Source of the DNA: Calocera cornea HHB12733
Lineage: Eukaryota > Basidiomycota > Dacrymycetes > Dacrymycetales > Dacrymycetaceae
Direction of reading: 5' to 3'
Length of the DNA stretch: 64,000 bases
Assembly: GCA_001632435.1 (NCBI GenBank)
Contig: KV424017.1
Coordinates: 1-64,000 of the forward strand
Shown: positions 12,758-23,571 of the stretch, piece after piece
How positions within the stretch are numbered: the first letter of the stretch is position 1
Layout of the letters: every line of letters starts with the position of its first letter
The notes under the pieces: model-generated
What the model was told of the DNA's origin: nothing
The model's database searches: none
What the model saw: the letters and a program-made list of their open reading frames with translations, nothing else
Position numbers and translations under genes: made by a program

Positions 12758-14503
12758 ATGTGTGCTCATCGTGTTCCCGTTCCTTCTGTATTTTGGGAAG
12801 AGGATTCTCCTGGGTCTGGCTATATGGAATACTTTGGACCGCTAGATCCGTATGGATACCCGCCTGTTCTGCGGGCGCCGCGATTTTGCTTCGTGTGCAA
12901 AATGCCCGCTCGCGTGGATGAGGAGGAGCTGTACTTTACTTGGGATGGTTACCGGTTCAAGAAGCTACGGGAAGGCGACCCCCATCCCGAGTATAACAAC
13001 TTGCTCTTTGTACGTACTATGGGGAGGTGCTCATGGTCCAACCCGCACAGTGGTACGCAGAATACTGCGTATGTTCCTGTCCAATACAGCGAGAGGCATC
13101 CCTTACCAACTAACCTTGGGAAGGACGATGAACGCAGTGCCTCCTCCTGAGACACCGGCACGGCGTGAGATCAGACCGCTGCCTCGAGGCCCGAAAGCAT
13201 TAGCTCGTGGAGCTCCTCCCACAGGACCGGCGATCGCTACCCCGCCCGCAGGACTAGCACCGACCTCGTCACCGTCGCACTCGAGAAGAGACGCACAATC
13301 TTCGCCTCCAGGGGCGCCTCGGTCCCTTCCGACTATGCCTTCTCCATCCCAGAACCAGATGGGTGATAACTGGAAACCCAACACGGTTCAGCGAACGCAG
13401 CTCTTCCTCAAGTAAGTCGTTTCTTCCTTTTCTTTTTTTGGTGGTATTGACTGAGCATACGACAGGAAGTTGGCACAAGCCTCCGAAGTGTACGATGAAA
13501 TCCGCCTGCCCGACGAGCTTCCGCCCGGTCTGCGCTTCTCCAAGCTGGCCGTTTCGGCGACGCAAAAAGCTCAGCAGGCGACTTCGGAGGAGAAGCATGC
13601 ACAGCAGATCCGGCAGCGCACGAGCACGGCGCAGCAAGCTCTGACGGACATCGTCGACGTGTACCAGAAGCGGGCGGGGGAGATCTATGTTGCGGCACAG
13701 GCGCGAGCGCGGCAGTCCCGCGCGGAGAATCTCAGCAGGCTTGAAGAGCAGCTGAAAGCGATGGGCGAGGAGATGCAGAAGCTGCAGCAGGGCGTCGCGG
13801 CGCACCAGACAGCCTTCAAGGAGAGAACGCGAACGGGCGACGAGGCGCTGTCCCGGGTGAGCCAAGCGCTCGACGACAAGTTCTCCTCTGTGCGGGCGAG
13901 CGCGAGGGAGATGCAGCGGCCGGTCAAGCTCGACAAGCTCGAGCGGCAGATCCTCGAGCTGGACGACGATCTTGCGCGGCTGCAGGACGCGGACTCGGAC
14001 GCGGACTCGGACGACGAGGATGCCGCTGGGGCCGTGCCGGTGCTGGAGGAGTTCCGGCCGTACGACTACGGCCGTGAGAGGGAGGTGCTAGCGCGGGCGG
14101 AGGCGTGGTTGCGCGCTGACGCGCCGCTGGCGGAGGAGCGCCTGGACAGGGTCTGGCTGGATCAGGGAAACGTACGGCTGGCTGTTGCAGATTGGATCAA
14201 AGCGAGCTGACTGTGCAGCAGATGCGGGAGCGGCTTGATGCTGCTGCCAGACCGCCCGATACACGCGTCATGAACGAAGAGCTGCTGCAGCTCGGGGTCG
14301 CCGCTGCTACTTCTGCGCACCGCAAGACGGGTGTGCGGCTCGTGAAGGAAAGTACGCGGGAGACCCGGGCTGCGCTGAGCGCGATGGAGGAGGACATGAA
14401 GAAGCTCGCAAAGACGGCACGGAGGGTCGCGCGGCCGATGCGGGAGGACCCTCGGTCGAGCACCAGCAGCGCGCGTAGACCAGAGGACCGCTCCAGCAAG
14501 TAA
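12758..14503 (+). CDS. Coiled-coil protein of unknown function
   Basis: I do not recognise this 529-aa protein. Four exons: 12758-13068, 13124-13411, 13466-14171 and 14219-14503; phases agree at every join. The N-terminal 100 residues are Tyr/Pro-rich and contain CFVCKMPA, a lone Cys pair. A Pro/Ser/Ala-rich disordered stretch follows. From about residue 200 to the end the protein is mostly charged heptad-like helix, interrupted by an acidic run (DADSDADSDDED). The join at 13069-13123 uses the acceptor GGGAAG; an alternative in-frame splice from 13009 would leave an 8-nt exon and was set aside. It is transcribed towards the CCCH/coiled-coil gene, and their stops are 123 nt apart. A structural or scaffold role is possible but unsupported. 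Confidence 0.75.
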
Positions 14504-14626
14504 TAGCATAGGCGTAAAGTGAATCGATTCCTGTCTAGGACTACAGATTGATATACAACATTAATGATCCAAAGACGGGGAGGAAAGATGTCTAACGGGC
14601 GCTGCGGGTATCTAACGCGTGCGACC

Positions 14627-16600
14627 TCAGCCGAGCTGCATCGCTCCCTCGCTCTGACTCCGATCGTGCGACGGCGCGGGATTATCCAGGTCGCTGAGCA
14701 AGCGTGACCCCGGAGGGAGGCCGAGCAGCGCGAGCCGCTCGTCCATCCTTGCCTGCAGGCTCTTGAGCTCCTCCGCGACGTGCGCGTTGTTCTTCTGCAG
14801 CACGCCGACGATCTGGGGCGTGAGCCGGTCGAGGATCGAGTTGACAAGGGTGGGCTTGTCTGGTACGGATGCGATTGCCGAGTCGATGAGGGCGCGCAGC
14901 TGGAGATCTATGAGATAAGACACAAGAGCAGGAAGAGGGCGAAACTGACCTCGTTCTCGACCTCCTCCACGCCAGCAACCCTAGGCTCCATCTGATCCAC
15001 GCGCTCGACAACCGTATCCAAGTCCGTCCTCGTGTACGAGAACACCTCCTGCAGTTCGAACATGCGCTGGTGGAGTGTCTCGATCTCCGCCTGGGCGTCC
15101 GCATCGACCTTCCTGCGCTCGCCCATCTCGCGCTCGAGCGCGTCGAGCCGCGCCAGCAGGCCGCTCGAGTCCAACCGCCGCTGCTTGATCTGCTCCAGGC
15201 GGAGGTCGTCGAGCGTTTTCGCGAGCTCGTTCATGCGCCTGTCGACGTCTTCGTCCCTCGGCCGTGGGGCCTGCGCGGCCTGGACGACCCTCCCCTCCGC
15301 TCTGCGCACCTCGTCCCGCATCCTGTCTTCGAGGTACCGGCCCATCTCGCTCTTCAGACTGTCGATCCACATTCGCACGCCCTCGACGTCGCGCACCTCT
15401 GCCAAGCCCGGCAGGTGGCCGAGGGCGATGGTGAGCCCGAGATGTCGCCAACCGACCTCGACCTCTGTCTGGTACCGGGCGAGCTTCTGCTCGACGGCGT
15501 GGATGGCGCGGCGGGAGGCGTCGAGCTGCTCCTCGACCTTGTTGTTGGGCGTTGCGGAGCCGGGGAGGGGGAGGGGCGCGACTGTCTGGCGGAGGGACTT
15601 TAGGACGAGGTGCTTTGCGACGAGGTCTTCGCGTGTTACGTTTGTGCGTACTGCGGCGGACATGCGGCTGTATGCGGGTCAGCAGTGCGTTGAACAAGGG
15701 TGGGAGGGAGGGGGTGCGGACCGCATGACGAACTGGAGCACGTCGTTCGGGTTGCGTATCTGGTCGAGGGTGACGTTGTTCCCCAGCTCTGGGACGATGA
15801 TCTGGCTCGCGCGTGCGTCTGCCATGCTGCCGGACGGGCCCGAGAAGAGGTCTGGGATCGGCTGGCCGGCGCCGCCGACGGTGCTGGTCTGCGGGGAGAG
15901 GAAGCCGAATGCGCTGGTGGTGATCGCCGGTGACGCGCTCGCGGTCGACTGGGCGGAGGAGGCGGCGCGCTGGGGCGGGCGGGCGCGGGGATCGGCGCGT
16001 GTCTGGGCGTGAGCCGAGGGCGGGAGAAGGGCGCCGGCGAAGGAGGTTACCGGTGAGATGAGGTCCCTGTCGAGGCTGCTCACCCCAAATCGGGACGGCG
16101 CGGCTGCAGTAGAAGGCGTGGGAGGATGGCCCGAGCCGGCGCCGTATCCCCAGCTGTCCGTCCGCGCCCGCTTCACACTCTCCCGCTCGTCGCTCCACCC
16201 CTCCTCGGATGTTCGCCGCCGTACGAGGTCGGGCCGGGCGGTGGGCGCCTCGCCGTAGTACAAGTGCAGGTCGCTTTCGGTTGGGCGGCCGGTGCCCCAC
16301 CCCTGCTCACCTGCTGCTGCTGCTGTTGCTGCTGCGACCGCCACTGGCCTTCCGTTAGGGCCGGGCCAGTTGGAGTTCCACGGGTGCAGGAACTGACACT
16401 GATCCCACGAGCAGTTCTCCCCGCGCTACGCCGGTCAGCGCGGCCCTCGCTCAGGCGCAACAAGAAGAGTGGCGCACCTTGCACGGCACGGGGTTCTTCG
16501 ACGGTCCGTAGTTGCGTGGGCCTGCTGGACGGTGTCAGCACCTCTCTCTCTCTGTGTGGAAGCGGGAGAAGGGTGGCGCACCTTGGCGGTACGAGGCCAT
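14627..16600 (-). CDS. CCCH zinc-finger protein with long C-terminal coiled coil
   Basis: Five exons (16600-16582, 16521-16478, 16425-15722, 15667-14950, 14899-14627) give 585 aa. Near residue 20 a single CCCH finger with spacing C-x5-C-x4-C-x3-H (CKRGENC, then SWDQCQFLH) is completed across the second intron. A low-complexity Ser/Ala/Pro region with a few FG dipeptides (SRFGVS, SAFGFL) follows. The C-terminal half is a long charged coiled coil from about residue 255. CCCH plus sparse FG plus coiled coil loosely resembles the nucleoporin Nup42/Amo1 layout, but I cannot assert that; RNA binding is the safer inference. Intron 3 (15668-15721) starts with the unusual donor GTCCGC. The final intron (14900-14949) needs the acceptor CTCCAG for correct phase. 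Confidence 0.78.
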
Positions 16601-18098
16601 GGGCGCTGGCGGCGCCGGGTCGGTAGCGGATGGGCGGCGATGGCCGGATGGGTGGATGATCAGAGAAGCGAGGCCGCGCTGGGCGGAACCCGTGGCAAGG
16701 GACGCGCCGCTATTGGTCCCGCTGCAGGGACAGCGTCGCCGCTCCCTATAATTGGGCACTACTAACCCATGCTACGAGATGACGGTATTCCATTCTCTGC
16801 GATCGTAATAGGCAGGTCGATCCTCCTCAGCCCGACCTCCCGGAAGCCCGCGCTCCCGCTCCCCCTCAGCCACCCCTCGTGCCTCTCCCCACCCCCCAGC
16901 GCGAGCCCGTGCTGCCCCTGGGACCGCGCCGCCGTCTCGTCTCGTGGAGACTCCCGATCTGGGGCAGGACGGCGTCCGTCTCGGGCGCAGGGGAGGACGT
17001 GGTGCGGGCTGTCCTCGAGCAGAGGTAGCCAGCCCGGAACAGGACAGTGCAATACAGTAAGTACAGTGACCGGAACGGGCTTGCCGTCACGGGCGGACTG
17101 CATCGTCCTGGACCGGTCTGAACTCTGATGCGAGCAGCATCTGGAAGGGCCGGCGTGGCTGATCTGGACCGTGTGCCAGCGATGTCGATGAACGGCTCCG
17201 CACACCACTGGGGGGACGGGCCGAGACTGGATGGCCGAGCGCTAGCTGATGATGTCGCCGGGGACCGGGTGTTTCTCTGGGAAAGATGGGCAGACAAGCA
17301 CACTGCCGTCTCGACAGGGGGATATACCTTGCAGTCGTCCACGGGTGGTATAAGCAAATTAGATACGCAGCGCAGAGTCTCATTCAACTGTGCCGTACGG
17401 TCCGGTCCGCCTCAGGTCCCACGGCGCTTCGGCCATCCGTTTGAAGCGGTCGGATTGAGAATCCCCCTGAATATGGCGCCCCCAGTGCAGTATCCATATT
17501 GACGGATGGCATATTCCTGCCCCTGCAGTTAGCGTGCGTAACTCAGGTGGTCGCCATGGAGAGGCTTACACGGTCCAGGCGGCGCTTTCTGGCCCTGCGT
17601 TCCCCATGTACTTAGTAGTTCCTTGTAATCAACTCAAGGTTTGTGCAGATCTGACACTGTACATGCCCATGCTATAGTCAGTCGTGCGTGAACCACAGTT
17701 CTGCGGGGCCAGCAGTTCCTTCCTACGCCTTGCACGTGACCACGCGTCGCGTGTCACAACAAACGGCAGTCGAGCTGTTTCCCTGTAAACAGGGATCCAA
17801 GTGACAACCTTGCCAGCCGAAATTCAGTCCGGTGCTCCGTACAGTATATGCGAAATATGAAATACTGGTTTGGGAATATTCCAATATTGTGTTTGTTTCT
17901 GGAACTCCCAAAGGAGAACGGAGATCCCAGACAGGAATAGCTGGGCGTGTCAGGGACCGACGACCGTGCCGACCTCGCAGGTGCACGGCCCATCATCTCC
18001 CCTCCTCTGGCATCCCTTGATCCTCAGCCACCACCATCGTCCTCCCTCTTATCTGCCCCAGACTTGACAATCCATGTGATTCAACTGAAATCCGGCGG
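16601..18098. other. Gene-poor 1.5 kb, nothing supported
   Basis: Upstream of the CCCH gene. GC-rich to about 17.5 kb, then of mixed composition. The open frames present are short, overlap on both strands and lack matching splice sites or recognisable motifs. The first few hundred bases should carry the CCCH-gene promoter. Confidence 0.4.
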
Positions 18099-18823
18099 AT
18101 GCCGCCCTTAGTGGAGCATCAGAAGAACTTAGTCGCAAGGCAAAATCTGAATGACGTCATGGTCGACGCATCGCCCAGCGCTTCTTCAATGACAGCGTTT
18201 GGAAGAGGAATGATTGACGGCAGCGCGCCCTCTTTGCTCAACACCAATGGCCACCACGACGAGGACTGAGGCTCTCAATCAAGTGGTTGACACCGTCCGG
18301 ACGACGGCGCCCCGAGTGCAGGTCGGTAGTCCGGATACTACGGCGTCGCCCGGGAATGATATGAATGTTCCCGCAGTCACCAGAGCAGGGCCAGGCAGGG
18401 CCGTCCATAACTGCCGCAGCAGCTTCGGACTCGTCTCTCGATTCGCACTCAAGACCTAGAGCCTCCAAACCGTCCGAGCAGGTACGCTGGATTGACCTTA
18501 TGCTAAGGCCAACGGACTCAAAGATGATCGCAAAAGCACTATTACCCTCCTCAACCCAGTCCCAGAAGAGCACCGACACGTGAGCTGCAACCCATGTTGC
18601 CTACGTATCGTAACCTAATTATACGACTCAGAAACGACACAACCTGTGAACAAGCCCGCTCCCTCACGACACCCGGACGAGCACTGGAAAGAGAAGCTAT
18701 ATGATTACTTGGATGTCGCTGGTCAATGGTACGTATCTTCAGTGCATTCCGATTCCGGCTCAACAGAGCACTCACCATACCATGTATAGGGGCGTATATG
18801 TAAGTCTTGAGAGCTGCAACTGA
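18099..18823 (+). CDS. Tentative small multi-exon gene
   Basis: Unrecognised. Several adjacent stretches read like coding sequence. An open frame starts at 18099 and runs about 56 codons. A Ser/Pro-rich frame ends PSEQ at 18480. Then come exons 18537-18579, 18634ish-18727 and a last exon ending VSLESCN plus stop at 18823. The join after PSEQ (GTACGC...AAAAG), the join with donor GTGAGC at 18580, and the join with donor GTACGT keep phase and yield a segment around HPDEHWKEKLYDYLDV. I could not find a convincing splice between the first open frame and the second, so the 5' half is unresolved and coordinates are approximate. Confidence 0.3.
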
Positions 18824-19444
18824 ATATAGCTCAACGCTTCTGGAAGGCCCTACTTTGCCCCGTAGCAGCTGTGGGTATAATCTGTTGTCCCGCTCGTACG
18901 TGATGTGCAAGAACTCCCGTACAGGATACTAATCAGCCGGAATAGACTTTGACGATTGGTGGCGTCGGCATATGTCGTGATACCTTTATGAAAACATACC
19001 TCATACCCGCAAGTAGCACTCGAATATTTTGATGTGGGAACTATGTTCTCTTTTGTTCGATCGGGTGAGCTGTCCGGGAGGGTTCGAGACAGCATCACCC
19101 GGTTGCCATATGGGGGGGAGGTAACACACGCGCTCTACTTTCACATTAGTGGATCGGACATGAAGGACACAATCCCCCGATCTGCTCGGCGTGCCTACGG
19201 CAGACCTTCCGCACGGCCCCTGTCCGCTCCCGAGTCCAAGGCGCCGGGTCGGACAATGGCGTCAGGGATGGGTCTGCACATGCCAGTCGAGGTGTATTCA
19301 TGGAGGGGCGCATCTGTCACTTGAGCGGCGATCAGAGGTCAGCTCATTGAAAGAAGTACGTTCCTCTCGGAGGATAGGAGCACATTATCAAGCGACCAAT
19401 CGGACTGCGGCGATTACAGTAGACTCTCGTGCCGTCAGAGATAA
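18824..19444. other. Intergenic, nothing clear
   Basis: Downstream of the tentative small gene and of the convergent SET-domain gene. It contains GGATACTAATCAG-like splice-type words near 18925 but no open frame I can connect to them. Confidence 0.35.
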
Positions 19445-21021
19445 TCAGTCGAAATCTATTAAACCGCTACTAAGGCTTCTCTTGACGGCCGCCGCAACTA
19501 TCAACTCCTCGTGCCACAGAGCCTTCACATCCTCGCTTCCCAATCTTGCATCTTCTAGGAGGCCCAGTGCATGCTCCGCTCTCTTGATTAATACATCACA
19601 CATGTCACGTAAGGAGTTTGATACCGCTTGGTCAACTCCCGGGTGTGTTTCGGAGAACTGTCCACTCCAGAGCATCTGAAACCACATCACGTAGTCCTCG
19701 GAAGAGGATGCACTGTGTAATAGTCGCAGAGCCACAATCAGGCCATAAGACGGAGAGGGCGGCTCGGGGCGGAGGTGTAGTGCAAATTCCCGGCTGTGGG
19801 GGATAACATGAGAGCGCGGATTCCCTCGCAGGTTACAAACGTACGCCAAATAGCCATGCTGTTCAAGGCAGGCAAGCATATCCTTCCCATGCGGCCCTTT
19901 TGCTTCAAACATAGGAACCATGAGGTCAACCACGGAGACAGTCCATGCGCTGCTCTCCTTCGAGTGTAGCATGAAGCCATACTCCGCCAGTAGCTTCGCA
20001 TTGCCGTGGAAGCCGTATTGAATGTAGACCTCGTCGCCTTTCTTTAGATCGTACGGCACGTGCAGACAGACTGCCTTGCGTGAGGATACTGGCATGAGTT
20101 TCCCTCCGGATCCAGGCGTGTGATTGCACATGTCAAATATAGGGGCCAATGTGATGTTATCGCACTTTGACAGGTCAAGGGCCGTCCAGACCTGCCTCGT
20201 GTTAACTACACTCAAGCTTAGCAGATTGGATGAATGAGATGGATGTCATATCTCACCATTCAGCCAGCCCCATATGAACTGTACGACGTCAACTTCTCCA
20301 TTGAGCCCGAATAGATCGCGGTGGCGCGCAAGACAGGCCTTGACTGCTTCGAAATCCTGTTCGAACCGCGCAGCTGCCTCGTGCAGCAAAGAAAGAAAGG
20401 CGGGAGGCGCCATGGATAATGCCGCATGCCGCGCGCGTGGCTCTCTGGGACGCATCTCAGAAGAATATCGCTGGATGAGGACGGCATTGAGAGGATGATC
20501 ATGGAACTCGACGGGCAAGACTTTGATATAAGGCGCCCATGGACATGTCTGATCATATCGGTTTGCCGCCAGATATAACGATAAAGCTTGCACTGCTGAG
20601 AGCGTGCTGCGGGCATTGCCAGGGCTAGGGATGGTGTTTGCGGGAAAGAATGGAGCCAACGTCCGTGCGTTCATCAGAGCGCCTGCGGGAACATAGAAGA
20701 GTGATCGCAGAGCCTGGAGATACCATATATGTTGATTATTGCATATACAAGCGGGCAGCCACTAACGGGTATGTCTTTGACAGCAATCAGTCCTCGTCCG
20801 GCACCTAAAACCAGTCTGAGAGGCTGGATGGCTACAATGTGCTGATTCTGCGCACCTGGTGTTTCAGCCCACTGGACACACAGACTGTCCGGTCTTGTAT
20901 CCATGCCATGTCCATCCCGCAGCCATGCCAGCAATCCTTCCCACGCCTCTTGGTCTGCGTCCAGCTTCGCGAGATGATCGTCTGTTGTTGGACGTTGGGA
21001 GAACGGCACAGATGCCGCCAC
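19445..21021 (-). CDS. SET-domain protein lysine methyltransferase (SETD6/Rkm-like)
   Basis: Probably transfers methyl from S-adenosylmethionine to a lysine of a non-histone protein. Three exons: 21021-20767, 20713-20257 and 20205-19445, 490 aa. The SET core is visible in order: a glycine-rich start (GAGRGLIAVKDIP), a long helical insert, VNTRQVW after the second intron, FDMCNHTP carrying the invariant Asn-His, and GDEVYIQYG then LLAEYGF with the catalytic-type Tyr. About 200 helical residues follow, as in the substrate-binding domain of Rkm and plant LSMT enzymes. The key residues are present, so I expect activity. The substrate cannot be told from sequence. Intron phases 0 and 1 fit exactly. 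Confidence 0.85.
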
Positions 21022-21716
21022 CTTGGCATGCGCAGCGGGTGTAATCGGCTTTACCAGCAGGGGTTAGCGCCGAAACGGGTCGATCTTCTCCAAATGCGAA
21101 TTCTCGAGGCGCCAGGAAATTTGCAAGAATTTTCTTCAGTCCTTCTCAATGGTGAGCATGTCCGCGCGGTTGTGGGAGGCCTCGCCACCACTTTGAGTAC
21201 TGCTGCCCAGGGGCCAATTTGCTGCGCCTCATTCTTTCCGTGACCACATCGCTTGCGACAGGAGGCGTAAGACTTGAAGGCTATTCCGCACATTGACGTC
21301 CGCCTCTCACTCGCAGGTGGCCGCTAAATTGTGCAGTTTCCCACCATTCTGAAGCACCGCTTAAGGAGCCACGACTTTCTCGTTCTTCACACGTGTGAGC
21401 CATCCCGGAACTCGGTAACTCGCCAAACTCCGTAATTTCACAGGCTGGACTGAATGGCACCGAGGCCGCGGTCCTGGGCACAATGGGCCACTGACAGGTG
21501 TCGTCCGACCTGATCGACATTAGCCAGTCAAGATCAAACATGTCAATGACCACGGCGTGTCGGCTTCAATGAATACATTTGTACAGCAAGAGAAGCTATC
21601 CATCCAAAGGCATATGGCTACAAAGTACGTTTGCTGTGACGGTATCAAGGCTTATTGAGGGTATGTGCTTCATTACTGATCGACTGAATCCTTTCTGACC
21701 CAATCTGTGCCGGTAT
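21022..21716. other. Intergenic, nothing supported
   Basis: Lies between the start of the SET gene and the stop of the velvet gene, both minus. It should contain the SET-gene promoter. No frame on either strand looks coding. Confidence 0.4.
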
Positions 21717-23470
21717 TTAGAACCGCCTTTCGGCCTCATCGTTCATTCTCCGCTTTCCCCCTGCACCTGGAGCCTCGCGCTCCCATCGGTCATAGGTCGG
21801 CCGAGGTGGAGGCGGCATACTGGCGTATCTCCCACCTTGACTGGGGTGAGGAGGAGGCGGTGGTCCAAAGAGTCGAGGAGGTGCCACCTGTGAAGGTCCT
21901 CTCCGAGTATCAACCTCCGGAACTTGTTGGGTCAACGACGGAAGGGTCGGTCTGCCGGACGAGCCTTGAGTAGGGTGGTTTCTGGAAGGTTGCGATTCAT
22001 AAGGTCCGTATGAGTGTGATGGACCGGGCATGCTGGGTCGTGATGGGGGGCCGGCCAGGAGACTACTGGGAGGTAGGACATGCGGGGGGGACAGAGGACG
22101 CCTGAGAGGAGATGGGGCAGGGATCGGCCCCCGTCGGATGGATGAATTGGCGAGAGGTGGATCAGGATGATGAGGTGCGGGTGACCTTGCACCGTAAGCG
22201 GAGCGCGCTTGCGATTGAGGTGGTTCTAGACCATCGTCGTCGTCTGGAACATCTTGGCGTCCTCTGCCACGTTCCGCGTTGATTTGAGCTTGGCTTCGCC
22301 CCATTCCCCGCCAGTTCACAGGGATGCCGTAGTTCGAAAGGTGCTGTGCATCGTAAGTTCCCCTGTGACGAGGGCAGCAGAGTGAGACTCACCCTCGTGA
22401 GCGGAGTGCTGGCCGTAAGGCCGGGAAATCTGTTCCAGATGAGTTAACGTCCATGAACACTTCTGGGAAACGCACTCTTTGGTCCCCACAACCACAAACG
22501 GTGAGCTCCATTCTTCGGCACAGATCGGAATGATCTTGTCCGAGCTGATACTGCTGTACTGCAAAGAAGTTAGAATATTCCTACGATATCGCTCTTCGAA
22601 CATACTATGTCAAAGCAGCGATAGCGCAGGACGAAACTGCAAGTCAATGGATGCTTAGCTTGCTGATCTACTCGCGCGAGCTAAGCACTCACTGGCCCTC
22701 TGTGCGGACCGAAATGTCCTATTCATGTTTGAGTTCATTGCTGCTGGAGAGCGAAGGCAAACTCACCCCGAAAACGAACACAGAACAAGGATGGTTCTGG
22801 AGGTCCTTGATCTGAACGGCATTCACCACGGTGCAACCGAACAGCTTATCAGTGCATTTCTTCTGATCAATTTCAGCCTCGTCTTGGCTAATACGATTCT
22901 TGAGTTGCTCATATTCGGCTGCGTCTGTGGGATTGGCGTGTCGATGTTCGGGTCGAGGCCACTCAATGACGATACCATCAGACCATTGTTTCATGGGCTT
23001 CGGGCCCTTGAAACCCGCAGGCTCTTTGATAGGAAAGAGATCGACATGGCATACGAAGCCGTTGTAGGCATGATGTGAGCTGATATCCGGATGATCAGCT
23101 AGAGAGGTGATGAAAGTGAGCTGACAGACCTCGCTTCCATTTCGGTGACCCGCTCTCCTGCGGCGCCTTCGTTCTCAATTTCGAAAAGTCTGAGCTTGAC
23201 AACAGGAGGCGGGTCAAGAGGACGGCGCTCTATCCTATCGACGCTGTTCTCGGCTGAGATGAGAAGATTACTCATGTGTTATGAGCGTAGTGACACATAC
23301 ACACCCATGGGAGTGGACGTCTTTCGATTGATGAGCGGCTTCTGCATCTCTATAAGTTCCACGCTGAGAACCGGATAGTCAGAAGCCTGCAAGTACATCC
23401 AATCGAATACCCACCGGATAGTTCTCCCGATGAGGGGCCCGGCAGTAAACTGGAAAGTGTCTCGATGCAT
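21717..23470 (-). CDS. Velvet-domain transcriptional regulator
   Basis: Velvet factors are fungal DNA-binding regulators of sexual development, sporulation and secondary metabolism. Nine exons: 23470-23415, 23363-23305, 23253-23130, 23079-22767, 22718-22693, 22636-22606, 22558-22476, 22429-22393 and 22343-21717. They give exactly 1356 nt, 451 aa. The domain occupies roughly residues 5-240 and shows its landmarks in order: AGPLIGRTIRVELIEMQK, RRPLDPPPVVKLRLFE, GFVCHVDLFP, KLFGCTVV, VFGDISVRTEGHF, and KEFPGLTASTPL. Most landmarks are interrupted by introns, and two exons are only 26 and 31 nt, so they cannot be found as open frames. After the domain, about 200 residues are Pro/Ser-rich and disordered, ending in a basic patch (GGKRRMN) that may be a nuclear signal. 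Subtype (VosA, VelB or a basidiomycete class) is not decided. Confidence 0.92.
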
Positions 23471-23565
23471 GTTCAGAAAATAAGGGCGATATTTCGACCG
23501 CGTCGATCCACAGAGAGAGTAAGGGCCTGGGGTTATTGCCGGGTGGGTGAGGGGCGCAGGAAGCC

Positions 23566-23571
23566 TTTATA
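23566..23571 (-). promoter_or_regulatory. TATA box of the velvet gene
   Basis: TATAAA on the minus strand about 96-101 nt upstream of the velvet start codon at 23470, a reasonable spacing for a fungal core promoter. Inferred from position only. Confidence 0.4.

Noticed and set aside
13009..13059. An additional 51-nt intron in the coiled-coil gene
   Set aside because: Good donor and acceptor, but its use with the next intron would leave an 8-nt exon; the single 55-nt intron at 13069-13123 explains the frame alone.
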